Notes under the pieces: generated by a model
Told to the model about the DNA's origin: nothing
Seen by the model: only the letters and a program-made list of their open reading frames with translations
Databases searched by the model: none
Shown here: in pieces, positions 1 to 7,686 of the stretch
How positions within the stretch are numbered: the first letter of the stretch is position 1
Layout: each line of letters starts with the position of its first letter
Position numbers and translations under genes: made by a program
Origin: JABSSA01 sp039984715
GTDB lineage: Bacteria; Pseudomonadota; Alphaproteobacteria; Rhodobacterales; Rhodobacteraceae
Direction of reading: 5' to 3'
NCBI GenBank assembly: GCA_039984715.1
Contig: JBDWUA010000016.1
Span: 372,001 to 436,000 of the forward strand
DNA length: 64,000 nucleotides

Positions 1-210
1 GGCCATGGCGCCTTCGTTGTTTATGTCCATTGGGGCCAGTGTGGCAGCGCCGCCTTTCGCCTTGATTTGATCATCAAGGTCTTCCAGAGCGCCAGTGGTT
101 TTGGCGACGGCAACGATATGGTGCGTTTCGCACAGTTCTAAAGCCAGTGCGTGGCCAAGACCGCGAGATGCGCCAGTGATAAGAGCGAGCTTTTCTGTCA
201 TCCTTGTCAT
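1..210 (-). CDS. SDR-family NAD(P)-dependent oxidoreductase, N-terminal part only
   Basis: The reading frame runs off the left edge of the window, so only the first 70 or so residues are present. The protein opens with a beta strand followed by TGASRGLG, the TGxxxGxG dinucleotide-binding motif of classical short-chain dehydrogenases/reductases. After the glycine motif comes a helix and the second beta strand (HHIVAVAKT), as expected for the start of a Rossmann fold. The substrate cannot be told from this part because the catalytic Tyr-x-x-x-Lys lies beyond the edge. Two in-frame ATGs are possible, at 210 and 201; a weak AGG precedes the first. The next gene upstream on the same strand ends at 233. 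Confidence 0.8.
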   Translation of the reverse strand, partial: MTRMTEKLALITGASRGLGHALALELCETHHIVAVAKTTGALEDLDDQIKAKGGAATLAPMDINNEGAMA

Positions 211-232
211 CTGGCCTGACAGGGGCTTCGGG

Positions 233-832
233 TCAAGAGGGGACGAGATGGGCTTGGTTTAAATACCGGACTAGAGTTTTCATTTCAGCCTCGGTCGAGG
301 GCAGGCTGGCTTGATTTGACAGATCAAACGCGGGCACACGACGTTGGTAGAACACCTTCAGCAGTGTTTCATCGTATTTGGAATAAACCATGACCGCAAT
401 TTCACCGGTGTCAGGTGTTTCCATAAACGAGGGACACAGCAATATGAAAACTTGACGTTCGCTGGTTTGAACCACAGGTGCCAGTACTGCGTTTTGGCAA
501 TCTTGCTGATATAATCTGGCGGCGTCGTCTCGATGTCCCATTGCGCTGCCCAGCAAAGGGGTTTCTGCTTCGATTCCGTAAATCTGGCTCCAGTTTTCGA
601 AACTTTCACCTTTTGGGACATATGTCCGAGCCAGAACATCAGTGCCGCTATCTGACAATGCCCGCGTCCAATTGGATTCTGTTTCGCGCGCGATGCGGGT
701 TTTTTCTGTCCATGGAGGCGCAGGGAAAGACGCAGTCACGTCCAACGTACGCATGACAATAGGTGTCTCCGCGGCTGCCGACAGCGGCAGCAAGGACAGG
801 GCGAGGGCGATGAGTTTTTGGCAACATGACAT
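233..832 (-). CDS. Secreted protein of unknown function
   Basis: This is a protein of about 199 residues if it starts at the ATG at 832; an ATG seven codons earlier (853) is also possible, but the 832 start places a clean signal peptide at the N-terminus. The signal has a short basic start, a leucine/alanine-rich core and a probable cleavage site after SAAA, so the product is exported to the periplasm. I do not recognise the mature part. It is acidic to neutral, contains three cysteines in the precursor region and two in the mature chain (CQN and LLCPS), and has no obvious catalytic motif. The gene lies on the same strand as the SDR gene ahead of it, 22 bases away, and may be co-transcribed. 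Confidence 0.6.
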   Translation of the reverse strand: MSCCQKLIALALSLLPLSAAAETPIVMRTLDVTASFPAPPWTEKTRIARETESNWTRALSDSGTDVLARTYVPKGESFENWSQIYGIEAETPLLGSAMGHRDDAARLYQQDCQNAVLAPVVQTSERQVFILLCPSFMETPDTGEIAVMVYSKYDETLLKVFYQRRVPAFDLSNQASLPSTEAEMKTLVRYLNQAHLVPS

Positions 833-898
833 GAGGTGAGCGTCACAGGGCAACTCAATAAGGTCAACCTTTTGCCACGGTTTTGCCCTATTTCAGAG

Positions 899-917
899 TG
901 GAAACAAACTGTTTCCA
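899..917. repeat. Short inverted repeat
   Basis: TGGAAAC and GTTTCCA form a perfect 7-base stem around a 5-base loop in the gap between two minus-strand genes. There is no run of T on either side, so a standard intrinsic terminator is unlikely. It could be a 3'-end stabilising hairpin or an operator. Confidence 0.35.
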
Positions 918-962
918 AGTCGGATTGGTAACCTAGGGGTGTGTTTCAGGCTAAATCGCCGT

Positions 963-1232
963 TTATGACCCGTTTCTTGTATCCGGAAACGTCAAAACCG
1001 TCGTCGTAGTGCCATGTGACATCACTATGTGGTCAGGTGCAATGGTCGAAATCGTTGCATTACGTAGTCGCGTCCCTTGTCTAACGCGTTTGATTTTGCC
1101 GCTGCTTGTCCGCACGAGCCCTTCTGGATTTGAAGCTGGGCCAAAAATGCCAATCAGGACCAGTTTTCCGGTCGGAAGGTTGGCTTGATCAGTGGCCGCT
1201 TGGGCCGTTGTTTCATTCGTTGGGGGGGCCAT
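963..1232 (-). CDS. Small protein resembling the PilP/GspC homology-region fold
   Basis: This 89-residue protein has no signal peptide in the chosen frame. The start at 1232 is supported by AAGGA six bases upstream. From about residue 23 it reads as hydrophobic LVLIGIFGP, then a small-residue stretch, LVRTSSGKIKRVRQG, then a second hydrophobic turn and VMSHG. This spacing (hydrophobic strand, AxxLVRxxxG, xVxxG, xIxxDxxxL) resembles the periplasmic homology region of pilus assembly protein PilP and type II secretion protein GspC. The resemblance is by eye and the protein is short, so a function should not be assumed. No secretion or pilus genes are nearby; the neighbours are unrelated housekeeping genes. 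Confidence 0.55.
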   Translation of the reverse strand: MAPPTNETTAQAATDQANLPTGKLVLIGIFGPASNPEGLVRTSSGKIKRVRQGTRLRNATISTIAPDHIVMSHGTTTTVLTFPDTRNGS

Positions 1233-1348
1233 CTCAGATCCTTGCAGAATTGCAGAGATGGGCGCGTGCCATGCGGTTTAACGCTGTGCAACGCATGACG
1301 TCGCGTAGCCAGTTCATACGCCTTGGGAGTGGCAAAAAGCGGCCGAGG

Positions 1349-1753
1349 TTAATGAACCGGGATCACGCGTTTGTAGCGAAATGCCATTCGAGCAAGGTGG
1401 CGCACAGCGGGCGTTGGCACAGGTTCATCCAACCGAAGATACATCGCGCGGGGTGCAACATAGCGAAAGGCGTTTGGGAAATCTGTTTGCATGCGCGCGC
1501 ATAAATCACTTTTGCAATCGACAAACAGGCCTAATTCGCTGGGTGATTTTGCAGACCAAGCCGCGCGAAGCGTTGTGCCACCTTTTTTGGGACGCCATGC
1601 CGGTTCGCCCCATTTCAGGCTTTCCTCAAGATCCCGGACGTCGATGTCTTGGGCGGTCTGTATGAACAGGGTGCGAACATCTTTGGCGTGTTGGCTGGCT
1701 TTTGAGGGCCAGCTGTGGAACTTGTGGTTTAGGTCGGGATGAATGTCAGTCAT
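1349..1753 (-). CDS. DUF1801-type protein
   Basis: This is a 134-residue cytosolic protein. The N-terminal half (about residues 20-60) contains LFIQTAQD, LEESLKWGEPAW and the following KKGGTTLR, a pattern typical of the DUF1801 / YdhG-like fold, a small domain of unknown biochemical role. The end of the protein (LARMAFRYKRV) fits the family's last helix. It lies 95 bases before the 963-1232 gene on the same strand. Its upstream region carries a short tandem repeat. Family membership is fairly secure; function is unknown. Confidence 0.7.
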   Translation of the reverse strand: MTDIHPDLNHKFHSWPSKASQHAKDVRTLFIQTAQDIDVRDLEESLKWGEPAWRPKKGGTTLRAAWSAKSPSELGLFVDCKSDLCARMQTDFPNAFRYVAPRAMYLRLDEPVPTPAVRHLARMAFRYKRVIPVH

Positions 1754-1757
1754 GGAT

Positions 1758-1783
1758 CGACTGATAGCGACTGATAGCGACTG
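1758..1783. repeat. Short tandem repeat, 10-base unit
   Basis: The unit CGACTGATAG occurs twice in a row and is followed by the first six bases of a third copy. It lies directly upstream of the DUF1801 gene start (1753, minus strand), in its 5' leader or promoter. It looks like a recent slippage product. Confidence 0.5.
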
Positions 1784-1871
1784 GTGGTGACATAAACTGA
1801 CAGCAGAATGTAAGCCCCGGTTGTTGCGCGTTGAAAATCTAGCGATACAGGGGTTGTATGATCGGCTGCGT

Positions 1872-3344
1872 CTATTCAGCAGCCTTCATTTGAAAACCTT
1901 TATTGATCATGTCAGCCGGTTCGACCGGGTATTCGCCGGAAAAACACGCATCGCAATATTGCGGACAATTGCTGTCTCTTCCATCGGCTTCACCAACCGC
2001 GCGATAGAGCCCATCCAGCGAGATGAATTTGAGGCTATCTACAGAGAGGTGCTGGCACATTTCTTCTTCGCTCATCGTAGCGGCCAGCAATTTTTCCCGT
2101 TGAGGCGTATCGACCCCGTAAAAACAAGGCCAAGCCGTGGGCGGGGATGCAATCCGGAAGTGGACTTCCTTGGCACCTGCATCAAGGATCATTTCCTTGA
2201 TCTTGCGTGATGTCGTCCCACGCACAACGCTATCATCCACCAGAATAACCCGCTTTCCACGGATCAATGCTCGGTTCACGTTCAACTTGAGGCGGACGCC
2301 CATATTTCGAATCTGTTCCGTCGGTTCGATGAACGTCCGGCCCATATATTGATTGCGAATGATGCCCATGCCGTATGGAATGCCGCTTTCGCGGGCAAAC
2401 CCAATGGCTGCTGGTGTTCCGCTGTCTGGCACCGGGCAAACGATATCCGCATCAACCGGGCTTTCCTTGGCAAGTTCTACGCCGATGGATTCGCGTGTTT
2501 CATAGACGGAACGTTTGCCCAGAATAGAATCCGGTCGCGAGAAATAGACATGTTCAAAGATACAGAACCGCGACGGAGCCGGCCGGAAGGGTCGGTGGGA
2601 TTCGATCCCTTTTTCAGTGATGACGACCATTTCACCGGGTTCGATTTCACGGATGAATTCAGCGCCGATGATGTCCAGAGCACATGATTCAGAGCTGAGC
2701 GCCCAAGCGTTGTCGCTGAGGCGACCCAAAACCAACGGGCGCACGCCCATTGGGTCGCGGACGCCAATCAATTTGGTGCGCGTCATTGCGACCACAGAAA
2801 AGGCACCTTCGACGCGGCGCAGGGCGTCTTCCATGCGTTCAGGAATATTGCGTTGAAGCGAGCGGGCCATCAGGTGAATGATGCATTCACTGTCAGACGA
2901 AGACTGAAAGATTGATCCGCGTTCGATTAGTTCGCGACGCAAAGAATCTGCATTGGTGATATTGCCATTATGCGCAATCGCCGCACCACCCATCGAGAAT
3001 TCACCAAAGAATGGTTGCACGTCACGGATGGCCGTATTGCCTTTGGACCCAGCCGTGGAATAGCGCACGTGACCAATGGCTACGTCGCCGGGCAGGGTGT
3101 CCATCACTGATTTAGACGTGAAATTGTCGCGTACATAGCCAAATCGGCGCGCGGAATTAAAACCATGTTCAGCGTCATGGGCGACGATTCCGCCGGCTTC
3201 TTGTCCGCGATGTTGCAGTGCGTGCAAACCTAGCGCGACAAAATTTGAAGAATCCGGTGTTCCGACGACTCCGAAAACCCCGCATTCTTCACGCAACTTA
3301 TCATCATCAAATGCATGGGCGGGGGGCATTGTTAATTGCGTCAC
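1872..3344 (-). CDS. purF: Amidophosphoribosyltransferase
   Basis: PurF catalyses the first committed step of purine synthesis, making phosphoribosylamine from PRPP and glutamine in the cytosol. The 490-residue length is normal. An N-terminal nucleophile glutaminase domain begins EECGVFGVV, with Cys21 as the likely nucleophile after propeptide removal, followed by LQHRGQE and the SDSE motif. The C-terminal phosphoribosyltransferase domain carries the PRPP loop VILVDDSVVRGTT. Cysteines near the C-terminus (NCPQYCDAC) suggest the iron-sulfur type known from Bacillus. The frame starts with GTG at 3344, preceded by GGAG; an ATG five codons later lacks a good ribosome site. purL is also in this window, about 23 kb away; cvpA is close upstream on the same strand, an arrangement common in this order. 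Confidence 0.97.
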   Translation of the reverse strand: MTQLTMPPAHAFDDDKLREECGVFGVVGTPDSSNFVALGLHALQHRGQEAGGIVAHDAEHGFNSARRFGYVRDNFTSKSVMDTLPGDVAIGHVRYSTAGSKGNTAIRDVQPFFGEFSMGGAAIAHNGNITNADSLRRELIERGSIFQSSSDSECIIHLMARSLQRNIPERMEDALRRVEGAFSVVAMTRTKLIGVRDPMGVRPLVLGRLSDNAWALSSESCALDIIGAEFIREIEPGEMVVITEKGIESHRPFRPAPSRFCIFEHVYFSRPDSILGKRSVYETRESIGVELAKESPVDADIVCPVPDSGTPAAIGFARESGIPYGMGIIRNQYMGRTFIEPTEQIRNMGVRLKLNVNRALIRGKRVILVDDSVVRGTTSRKIKEMILDAGAKEVHFRIASPPTAWPCFYGVDTPQREKLLAATMSEEEMCQHLSVDSLKFISLDGLYRAVGEADGRDSNCPQYCDACFSGEYPVEPADMINKGFQMKAAE

Positions 3345-3410
3345 TGGCAGCAGCTCCGAATCCAGTCAAGGCATGTCATGCCCTTTAACAAGCCTTGCCG
3401 TGTCTGTCAT

Positions 3411-4013
3411 CTAAGTAACATACTTTGTTACCGTCACCGTGTCAGAAAGATCGGGACCGCACCCGGAATGATCAATCAAAGCGAGAATTGCGCGGGTTTC
3501 TCCGTAATCTAAGGACCGATAGAACCCATCGCCAACAGAATGGGCATGTAGCATCAAACCAGTTTGTGCCCAGATGATTTCTTCGTCCTCAAATTCAAAT
3601 GCAAGTGTGTTGCGCAAGCCGAACATTGTCGCACGAATGCCTCGATAACCGATCATGTCAGAGATACATCCGCTGACAAACGGTGCATCCATCGTTTCCA
3701 GCCCCGGCGGTGCGGACAAAACGACCCGTGCATGGGCAGGCAGAAACATATCTGCGCAACTGCCCAATGTTCCAGCGGGAACAAAGATAGATTTTTGTCT
3801 GGTGTGAACGCGATGAACCGCGAGAATTTTGGCAAACCCACCGTCAAGGCTTGCGACACTGTCCTTGGATGTCAGCGTCTTGGCGCTTTTCCATCCGTCT
3901 TGCGTTTCCATGTAAATGTCAGGCCCGACATATAACAAAGGGCGGACATGTTTGATCAGATCTGGTGGTGTGTGGGTATAATGTGAAAAGTCGTTTTCGT
4001 GACGACTGAACAT
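3411..4013 (-). CDS. Hint-domain (Hedgehog/intein-like) protein
   Basis: The frame is open from 4154, but the ATG at 4013 has AGGAGAA seven bases upstream, while the earlier ATG has no ribosome site, so a 200-residue product is preferred. The centre contains METQDGWKSAKTL, then D-x-x-x-SLDGGFAKI, then IFVPAGTLGS and FLPAHARVVLSAP. These match the order of the Hint_2 domain found in many Rhodobacterales proteins, where the last block usually reads SPqHRvL. The usual leading Cys/Ser nucleophile (CF-x-x-GT) is not evident; the equivalent position reads GPDIYM. Self-splicing activity is therefore doubtful. No partner such as a calcium-binding repeat protein is adjacent. It lies between purF and cvpA on the same strand. 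Confidence 0.7.
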   Translation of the reverse strand: MFSRHENDFSHYTHTPPDLIKHVRPLLYVGPDIYMETQDGWKSAKTLTSKDSVASLDGGFAKILAVHRVHTRQKSIFVPAGTLGSCADMFLPAHARVVLSAPPGLETMDAPFVSGCISDMIGYRGIRATMFGLRNTLAFEFEDEEIIWAQTGLMLHAHSVGDGFYRSLDYGETRAILALIDHSGCGPDLSDTVTVTKYVT

Positions 4014-4354
4014 CTGAGCTTCTCCTGACTTGATCTGCGACGTGACCAATTCATAACCACGTCGTTTCACAGCCAGAGAACGCTTTAATTTTGCCGCCAA
4101 AGCGACACAACTGTGGCGAGAATTGGACAATATGCCCAAAATTCCGGGTTCCATCGTTCGAAACGGTGATCTGGTCGCATGATCAACACAAGGCTTTATG
4201 ATCCGTTAACCATAGTCATGCGAAAACAAGACGATAGTTGCCTTAGTTGATTGGTGGAAAGCGTCTATTCTTATCAAGCAAGCTGCTGCAATGTCCCTTT
4301 TCAATGCAAAAAGGGACATCCATTCAGTCGATGCCAATTACGTGAAAGGGTTGG
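4014..4354. other. Intergenic stretch between cvpA and the Hint gene
   Basis: No supported gene lies in these 341 bases. An open frame continues from the Hint gene up to 4154 but has no ribosome site and no recognisable protein features. The only strong structure is the inverted repeat at 4291-4319 just after cvpA. The part near 4160-4260 is AT-rich and probably holds the promoter of the Hint gene. Confidence 0.5.
4291..4319. repeat. Perfect 11-base inverted repeat after cvpA
   Basis: ATGTCCCTTTT and AAAAGGGACAT form a perfect stem with a 7-base loop, 36 bases beyond the cvpA stop codon on the minus strand. No T-run follows on either strand, so it is either a factor-dependent terminator hairpin or a 3'-end stabiliser. 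Confidence 0.5.
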
Positions 4355-4912
4355 TTAAAGTTCACAGCTTTCGATCAAACCGTTTACGTGTGATCGAACC
4401 CAACCCATCGCTTCTTCTGGGTTCTGGTCTTCGATTTGACCACTGAATTGGCCAAAGACTTCGGCAGAGCGGCTTTCATCCACGACAGTGAATTTCTGAC
4501 CGGTGATCACAGTGTCATAAACAAAGAAGGCGATCGCAACCAGAAGTACGCCGCGTGCCACCCCAAAGAGGAACCCAAGCGCTTGGTCAATGCCGCCAAG
4601 GACAGACCGTTGAACAACAGATGAAAACAGAGGCGTGAACAAGGAAAAGAGGATCAAAGCACCGACAAGGACAACCGAGAATGAGAACACGATGCTGATC
4701 TCGTTGCAGTTCACACCCATCAATTCACCGATCACGGGCAATTCGCGCATCATCGGTTCGATTTGTGGGGCGAACATAAATCCAAGAATAGCGGCCCCAA
4801 TCCAACCCGCAATTGCGAGGGATTCTCGGACCAGTCCACGTCCATACGCCAAAAGGGCGGACAAAACGATGACAGCGGCCACGATGCCGTCAACTATGGT
4901 TAAATCTTCCAT
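4355..4912 (-). CDS. cvpA: CvpA-family membrane protein
   Basis: CvpA proteins are inner-membrane proteins first linked to colicin V production and often found beside purF; their molecular role is not settled. The protein of about 185 residues begins DLTIVDGIVAAVIVLSALLA, the typical CvpA opening (D-x-x-x-x), followed by RGLVRESLAIAGW, and has four hydrophobic segments at about residues 5-24, 30-48, 63-87 and 100-122. The ATG at 4912 is preferred over 4936 because AAGGAAGGA lies eight bases upstream. It is minus strand, 45 bases after radA, and likely co-transcribed with it. Confidence 0.9.
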   Translation of the reverse strand: MEDLTIVDGIVAAVIVLSALLAYGRGLVRESLAIAGWIGAAILGFMFAPQIEPMMRELPVIGELMGVNCNEISIVFSFSVVLVGALILFSLFTPLFSSVVQRSVLGGIDQALGFLFGVARGVLLVAIAFFVYDTVITGQKFTVVDESRSAEVFGQFSGQIEDQNPEEAMGWVRSHVNGLIESCEL

Positions 4913-4957
4913 GGCCGCATTCCTTCCTTGTCCCAAGCTGTATGCAGGACTTCTTTA

Positions 4958-6322
4958 CTAGCCAGCGCCAAAGGTGTCGCCAACAAAACTACTTAGATCG
5001 CCAAAATGGCGCATTGCTATGTCGTTCCCGCCACTGGTTTTCCCACCCGATGGCGCAATCGCAGCCGTGAAACCAAGTTTTTGCGCTTCTTTCAACCTGT
5101 TTTCGGTCTGAGAGGCGGGTCTTAGGGCTCCGGAGAGGCTAATTTCGCCAAAGACTACGGTATCTGAGGGCAGACTGGCGTCTTCTCGCGCGGAAATGAG
5201 AGCGGCTGCAACAGCAAGATCGGCGGCGGGTTCGTTGATTTTCATGCCACCGGCCACGTTTAAGTATACGTCGAGCCCTGTGAACGGAATCCCACAGCGC
5301 GCTTCCAGAACCGCAAGGATCATGGCCAATCGACCGCCATCCCATCCAACAACGGTTCGGCGCGGTTGGCTGTGGGGGGATGGGGCAACAAGCGCTTGAA
5401 GCTCTGTCAGAACGGGACGCGTGCCTTCGATGCCCGCGAAAACCACCGAGCCGGGGCTGGGTGTGCCGCGTTCTGAAAGAAAAAGTGCGGATGGATTGGC
5501 GACTTCTTCCAATCCACGCCCGGTCATTTCGAAAACGCCGATTTCATCGGCTGGGCCGAATCGGTTTTTGACGGCGCGCAGGATGCGGAATTGATGACCG
5601 CGCTCGCCTTCGAAATACAAAACAGTGTCCACCATGTGTTCGACGACACGCGGTCCTGCGATCTGACCTTCTTTTGTCACATGTCCCACCAATACGACGC
5701 TGATGCCGCGTCTTTTGGCAAAAGTGGTCAATTCGTGAGCTGCTGCGCGGACCTGACTGACGGACCCCGGCGCGCTATCGACTGTATCAAGCCACATGGT
5801 TTGAATGGAATCGATGATCGCGAGGCCGGGGGCTTCGGTTTCGAGCGTGGTCAATATGTTGCGCAGGTTGGTTTCTGAGGCCAGTTGCACCGGGGCTTTG
5901 GTCAGGCCAAGGCGCTGTGCACGCATGCGCACCTGGGCGCTGGCTTCTTCGCCGCTGATATAGATTGTTTTCAGACCCGTTTCTGCAAACCGTGCGGCGG
6001 CCTGCAACAGGAGGGTGGATTTGCCAATGCCGGGATCACCCCCGACAAGAATGGCTGAGGCAGGCACCAACCCACCGCCCAGCACACGATCCAGTTCCTC
6101 AAGCCCGGCACAGGTTCGGGGCGGGGGCGTTTCATGCGTACTGAGGTCAGTTAGAACGATCCCTTTGCCGCGTTTGTTGCCCAATGACTTTGCGCCGGGA
6201 CCAGCCGTTAATCCGGTGTCCTCGGTAATGGTATTCCATTCGCCGCAACCATCGCAGCGGCCGGACCATTTTGAAAAAGTCGCAGCACAGGACGTGCAAA
6301 TATATGAAGGGGTCTTGGCCAT
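4958..6322 (-). CDS. radA: DNA repair protein RadA
   Basis: RadA is a RecA-like ATPase that promotes branch migration during recombination. The 454-residue length is normal. An N-terminal C4 zinc finger is visible at Cys9, Cys12, Cys23 and Cys26. It is followed by the ATPase core with Walker A GGDPGIGKST near residue 95, then the RadA-specific KNRFG motif near residue 255. The C-terminal third is the Lon-protease-like domain (GLDVYLNVAGG). It is transcribed with cvpA downstream and lies 15 bases after the PqiA-like gene on the same strand. Confidence 0.97.
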   Translation of the reverse strand: MAKTPSYICTSCAATFSKWSGRCDGCGEWNTITEDTGLTAGPGAKSLGNKRGKGIVLTDLSTHETPPPRTCAGLEELDRVLGGGLVPASAILVGGDPGIGKSTLLLQAAARFAETGLKTIYISGEEASAQVRMRAQRLGLTKAPVQLASETNLRNILTTLETEAPGLAIIDSIQTMWLDTVDSAPGSVSQVRAAAHELTTFAKRRGISVVLVGHVTKEGQIAGPRVVEHMVDTVLYFEGERGHQFRILRAVKNRFGPADEIGVFEMTGRGLEEVANPSALFLSERGTPSPGSVVFAGIEGTRPVLTELQALVAPSPHSQPRRTVVGWDGGRLAMILAVLEARCGIPFTGLDVYLNVAGGMKINEPAADLAVAAALISAREDASLPSDTVVFGEISLSGALRPASQTENRLKEAQKLGFTAAIAPSGGKTSGGNDIAMRHFGDLSSFVGDTFGAG

Positions 6323-6337
6323 GCGCGAGGGGTACCT

Positions 6338-6796
6338 TTATCCGTCCAAGGTGTCACGCGTTTTGGGCGCCGTGGCCCAACTGATCCAGATCGACGCAAG
6401 AATGCAGGCGGTAAAGAGATACAGACCCCAAGCTGTTTCAACCTTGGCAAACCCCACGCCTTTGATCACGACGATATAAAGGGCGATCAAGAACACATCG
6501 CCCATTGCGAGTTTTCCGAGGATTTCGAGCGCTTTTAACGCTTTGCGTCGCATCAGGCCGAAATGGATGCAAGCCAGTCCAATTGTTTTCAGGAAGGGCG
6601 AAAAGATTGCAAGGAATGTCACAATGAGAGCAAGGAAAACATCGCTTTTCCACAAGGCTTGCAGTCCGGAAATGACGGAAATTTCTTTCAGATCGAACAA
6701 TGGTAATGGAATACCTGCACGCATGAGAGGCGCAAACCAAGCAACTGGAAATACGATCATAAGAGCAAGATTAAGGTAACGATACATTCGGTTCAC
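6338..6796 (-). CDS. Paraquat-inducible protein A (PqiA)-like membrane protein
   Basis: This 152-residue protein has four predicted membrane segments (about residues 8-24, 52-76, 95-114 and 122-142). The segment patterns LNLALMIVFPVAWFAPLM and LKALEILGKLAMGDVFLIALYI match the repeat unit of PqiA, whose full-length members have two such units. Single-unit versions are common in Rhodobacterales. PqiA works with MCE proteins in lipid traffic across the envelope; mlaF and mlaE, parts of such a system, are only 0.9 kb away. A start three codons later (6787) is possible. The gene is immediately upstream of radA and probably in one transcript with it. Confidence 0.75.
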   Translation of the reverse strand: MNRMYRYLNLALMIVFPVAWFAPLMRAGIPLPLFDLKEISVISGLQALWKSDVFLALIVTFLAIFSPFLKTIGLACIHFGLMRRKALKALEILGKLAMGDVFLIALYIVVIKGVGFAKVETAWGLYLFTACILASIWISWATAPKTRDTLDG

Positions 6797-6899
6797 TTTT
6801 GTGGCTGTCGGTCAGCATGTGGGGGCAATGCGCGTATTCTCATAGGTCAACTTTGGGATTTCGACAAAGAGTTGCGCAAATCGCACAAAGGGAAAGGTG

Positions 6900-6959
6900 C
6901 GGGGTCATTGGGTGGTTCTGTTTGACCCAAGGGTCAAAGGCGCCCACCCACCGACCCCG
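6900..6959. repeat. 60-bp imperfect palindrome between divergent genes
   Basis: From outside in, the arms are CGGGGTC/GACCCCG, a 3-base partial mismatch, GGGTGG/CCACCC, a 5-base mismatch, and TTTGACCC/GGGTCAAA around a central AA. The spacing is exactly symmetric, giving 22 Watson-Crick pairs over 60 bases. It sits between the PqiA-like gene (minus) and the HExxH gene (plus), ending 42 bases before the latter's start. It has no T-run. It may be a cruciform, a dimeric operator, or a hairpin in the leader of the plus-strand gene. Confidence 0.75.
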
Positions 6960-7001
6960 TGACGTGTTGAATGCGAATTCGGATTGTGGAAAAGTAGCGT
7001 C

Positions 7002-7658
7002 ATGTTTTTCAGACGCAAATCCTCGGCCATTAGTGATGACATGGCGCATTGGATCACAGAGTGTTTCGATTGGTACGAGAGCAATTTCACGACATGTGAG
7101 GGGCCAGTTTTACCGAACAAGTCTTTTTTCAAAGCTGGAAAAGGCAAGGATCAAGCGACAGCCGAGGCAGTGTTGGCAGATGTGACCCGGCTGATCGGAT
7201 TTGATTTGCCGATAGATTTGGTTCCTTTGGAGCGCCTTCCTGAGGAGTTTAGGCATTCGTATCAATCGTATTCAGAAGTTGCTGGGACATATCGCGAAAG
7301 CGAAGGTGCGCGCATGATTGAATACGCACCAGAGAGGATGTCGCGACCGATCGAATTTATCAGCACCATGGCGCATGAAGTGATACATGCCCAATTGTGG
7401 GGCCTCGAAGATCAAATGCCGGGTGGCATTGAGATGCACGAGTTGGCCACCGATCTATGTGCGATCATCGCCGGGTTTGGCGTGTTCCAAATGCAGGGTG
7501 CCGATCAAAGCGGCTGGGCTGGGTATTTGACGCAAGAGACTCGCGGGGCCGCGTTGGCCTATTATCTCAAGAAACGCGAATTGACTGATGCGGCTGTGGA
7601 GCCTTATTTATCGAACCGATGCCGGAAGTATTTGCGGCGTGGTTGGGCGACGTGGTGA
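7002..7658 (+). CDS. HExxH-motif protein, possible zinc metallopeptidase, unknown family
   Basis: The frame opens at 6984, but the ATG at 7002 has GGAAAAG in the right position, giving 218 residues. Around residue 125 the sequence reads FISTMAHEVIHAQL, an HExxH zinc-binding helix, followed some 18 residues later by GGIEMHELATDL, which could supply a third ligand (Glu or His). This order resembles gluzincin-type or SprT-like peptidases, but I cannot place it in a named family. No signal peptide or membrane segment is visible, so it should be cytosolic. The C-terminus is basic (RCRKYLRRGW). It is a lone plus-strand gene amid minus-strand neighbours, with the large palindrome in front. Confidence 0.75.
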   Translation: MFFRRKSSAISDDMAHWITECFDWYESNFTTCEGPVLPNKSFFKAGKGKDQATAEAVLADVTRLIGFDLPIDLVPLERLPEEFRHSYQSYSEVAGTYRESEGARMIEYAPERMSRPIEFISTMAHEVIHAQLWGLEDQMPGGIEMHELATDLCAIIAGFGVFQMQGADQSGWAGYLTQETRGAALAYYLKKRELTDAAVEPYLSNRCRKYLRRGWATW

Positions 7659-7686
7659 TCAAGGACAGGTTGTCAGGTGCTGTGGT

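Noticed and set aside
4014..4154. 47-residue N-terminal extension of the Hint protein
   Set aside because: No ribosome site before the ATG at 4154, while the ATG at 4013 has AGGAGAA at the right distance.
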